Positions 62,601 through 64,000 of a stretch of 64,000 nt of DNA are shown one piece after another. Location: assembly GCF_945859685.1 (NCBI RefSeq), contig NC_079149.1, positions 132,148,065 through 132,212,064 of the forward strand, read 5' to 3'. The DNA is from Eupeodes corollae. Lineage: Eukaryota > Arthropoda > Insecta > Diptera > Syrphidae. The translations under genes were made by a program, and so were the position numbers. The stretch's first letter is position 1. Each line of letters starts with the position of its first letter. A model generated the notes under the pieces. The model had not been told where the DNA came from. It ran no database searches and worked only from the letters and a program-made list of their open reading frames with translations.

Positions 62601-62644
62601 AATACAGTTATAGGTGATATTGAGTTTTCGTTTTTGCTCGTAAC
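56606..62644. other. no supportable gene
   Basis: Patches of moderate GC (56640-57460, 60360-60600, 61000-61200) lie in AT-rich DNA. There are short simple repeats (ATC at 60598-60617, CATC at 61026-61040, GGCGCT near 61060-61072, GGTGAT near 61331-61350). Around 59630-59665 a sequence like GTGCGAGTCGTATCCTAGC may be a lone worn end of family R. Motifs of the GATTGTATTCATT type cluster at 58915-59110. Confidence 0.35.
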
Positions 62645-62646
62645 TA

Positions 62647-63960
62647 AAGGGTGATTTTTTTGAGGTTAGGATTTTCATGCATTAGTATTTGACAGATCAC
62701 GCGGGATTTCAGACATGGTGTCAAAGAGAAAGATGCTCAGTATGCTTTAACATTTCATCATGAATAGACTTACTAACGAGCAACGTTTGCAAATCATTGA
62801 ATTTTATTACCAAAATCAGTGTTCGGTTCGAAATGTGTTTCGCGCTTTACGTCCGATTTATGGTCTACATAATCGACCAAGTGAGCAAACAATTAATGTG
62901 ATTGTGACCAAGTTTCGCACTCAGTTTACTTTATTGGACATTAAACCAACCACACGAATGCGTACAGTGCGTACAGTGCGTACAGAAGAGAATATTGCGT
63001 CTGTTTCTGAGAGTGTTGCTGAAGACCGTGAAATGTCGATTCGTCGCCGTTCGCAGCAATTGGGTTTGTGTTATTCGACCACATGGAAGATTTTACGCAA
63101 AGATCTTGGTGTAAAACCGTATAAAATACAGCTAGTGCAAGAAATGAAGCCGAAAGATCTGCCACAACGTCGAATTTTCAGTGAATGAGCCCTAGAAAAG
63201 TTGGCAGAAAATCCGCTTTTTTATCGACAAATTTTGTTCAGCGATGAGGCTCATTTCTGGTTGAATGGCTACGTAAATAAGCAAAATTGCCGCATTTGGA
63301 GTGAAGAGCAACCAGAAGCCGTTCAAGAACTGCCCATGCATCCCGAAAAATGCACTGTTTGGTGTGGTTTGTACGCTGGTGGAATCATTGGACCGTATTT
63401 TTTCAAAGATGCTGTTGGACGCAACGTTACGGTGAATGGCGATCGCTATCGTTCAATGCTAACAAACTTTTTGTTGCCAAAAATGGAAGAACTGAACTTG
63501 GTTGACATGTGGTTTCAACAAGATGGCGCTACATGCCACACAGCTCGCGATTCTATGGCCATTTTGAGGGAAAACTTCGGAGAACAATTCATCTCAAGGA
63601 ATGGACCGGTAAGTTGGCCACCAAGATCATGCAATTTGACGCCTTTAGACTATTTTTTGTGGGGCTATGTCAAGTCTAAAGTCTACACAAATAAGCCAGC
63701 AACTATTCCAGCTTTGGAAGACAACATTTCCGAAGAAATTCGGGCTATTCCGGCCGAAATGCTCGAAAAAGTTACCCAAAATTGGACTTTCCGAATGGAA
63801 AACCTAAGACGCAGCCACGGTCAACATTTAAATGAAATTATCTTCAAAAAGTAAATGTCATGGACCAATCTAACGTTTCAAATAAAGAATCGATGAGATT
63901 TTGCAAACTTTATGCGTTTTTTTTTTTTAAAAGTTCTCAAGCTCTTAAAAAATCACCGTT
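62647..63960 (+). mobile_element. DD41D mariner element (family M2), copy B, complete
   Basis: The element is 1,314 bases, flanked by TA (62645-62646, 63961-63962). Its terminal inverted repeats are AAGGGTGATTTTTTTGAG and, inverted, AACGGTGATTTTTTAAGAG. It has the full transposase frame save one stop. It is near-identical to copy A at 36084-37373. Confidence 0.95.
62760..63854 (+). pseudogene. M2 transposase copy B, one stop codon from intact
   Basis: ATG 62760 to TAA 63852-63854 is a single frame of 364 codons with one interruption, TGA at 63186-63188 (codon 143), where copy A has TGG. The N-terminal ~110 residues form the helix-turn-helix DNA-binding region (NEQRLQIIEFYYQNQCSVRN, then RRRSQQLGLCYSTTWKIL). 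The catalytic D residues fall at codon 162 (SDEAHFW), 255 (QQDGATCH) and 297 (TPLDYF), i.e. 92 and 41 residues apart, the DD41D signature. The usually conserved CDLTP just before the third D reads CNLTP here; that residue is not the catalytic one. The C-terminus ends in EIIFKK. It could be expressed only by readthrough. Confidence 0.93.
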
Positions 63961-64000
63961 TACAATTCGAAAATAGTTCACAGGCAAACAGCAATATCCG

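Overview
This 64 kb window looks like nuclear DNA of an insect, most likely a fly. It is AT-rich, carries Tc1/mariner elements with TA target duplications, three kinds of non-LTR retrotransposon and a tRNA-derived SINE, and has a core promoter of the TATAAAAGG type with a short intron. I see no operons, ribosome binding sites, real tRNA or rRNA genes, or CRISPR arrays. The species cannot be fixed from the sequence alone.

Only one host gene can be assembled with confidence. It lies on the minus strand at 959-1298. A TATA box leads into a two-exon gene for an 88-residue secreted protein, rich in threonine and serine, with a 73-bp intron and a poly(A) signal. A weak divergent small ORF (242-358) lies next to it. 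Everything else that can be named is mobile or repetitive DNA.

Layout. 1-2.7 kb: the secreted-protein gene and its flanks. 2.7-4.5 kb: a minus-strand LINE of RTE-like type, split by a SINE with a 12-bp target duplication. 7.8-9.6 kb: an element built from ~173-bp tandem repeats (family R, copy 1), split by a second copy of the same LINE. 10.7-11.3 kb: a non-autonomous Tc1-like element. 12.4-13.9 kb: a decayed CR1/Jockey-like LINE. 14.0 and 18.0 kb: two more SINE copies. 22.5-23.6 kb: R copy 2. 26.5-27.7 kb: a DD41D mariner with 34-bp perfect terminal repeats. 33.7-35.2 kb: R copy 3. 35.9-37.5 kb: a second Tc1-like element with a DD41D mariner of another family inside it. 38.2-38.9 kb: a degenerate 11-bp minisatellite. 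40.6-42.9 kb: an RTE-like LINE whose 5' part is inverted, a twin-priming insertion flanked by a 13-bp target duplication. 48.1-50.9 kb: a LOA/R1-like LINE with an RNase H domain. 55.5-56.6 kb: a ~180-bp tandem array. 62.6-64.0 kb: a DD41D mariner copy whose transposase frame is broken by one stop codon.

The parts interact as an ecology of elements. The SINE shares its 3' end with the RTE-like LINE, which suggests that the LINE's reverse transcriptase moves it. Nested insertions give relative ages: R and Tc1-like copies are older than the LINE and mariner copies inside them. Long stretches between the elements are AT-rich with scattered simple repeats and show no supportable gene; they could be intergenic or parts of a very large intron.
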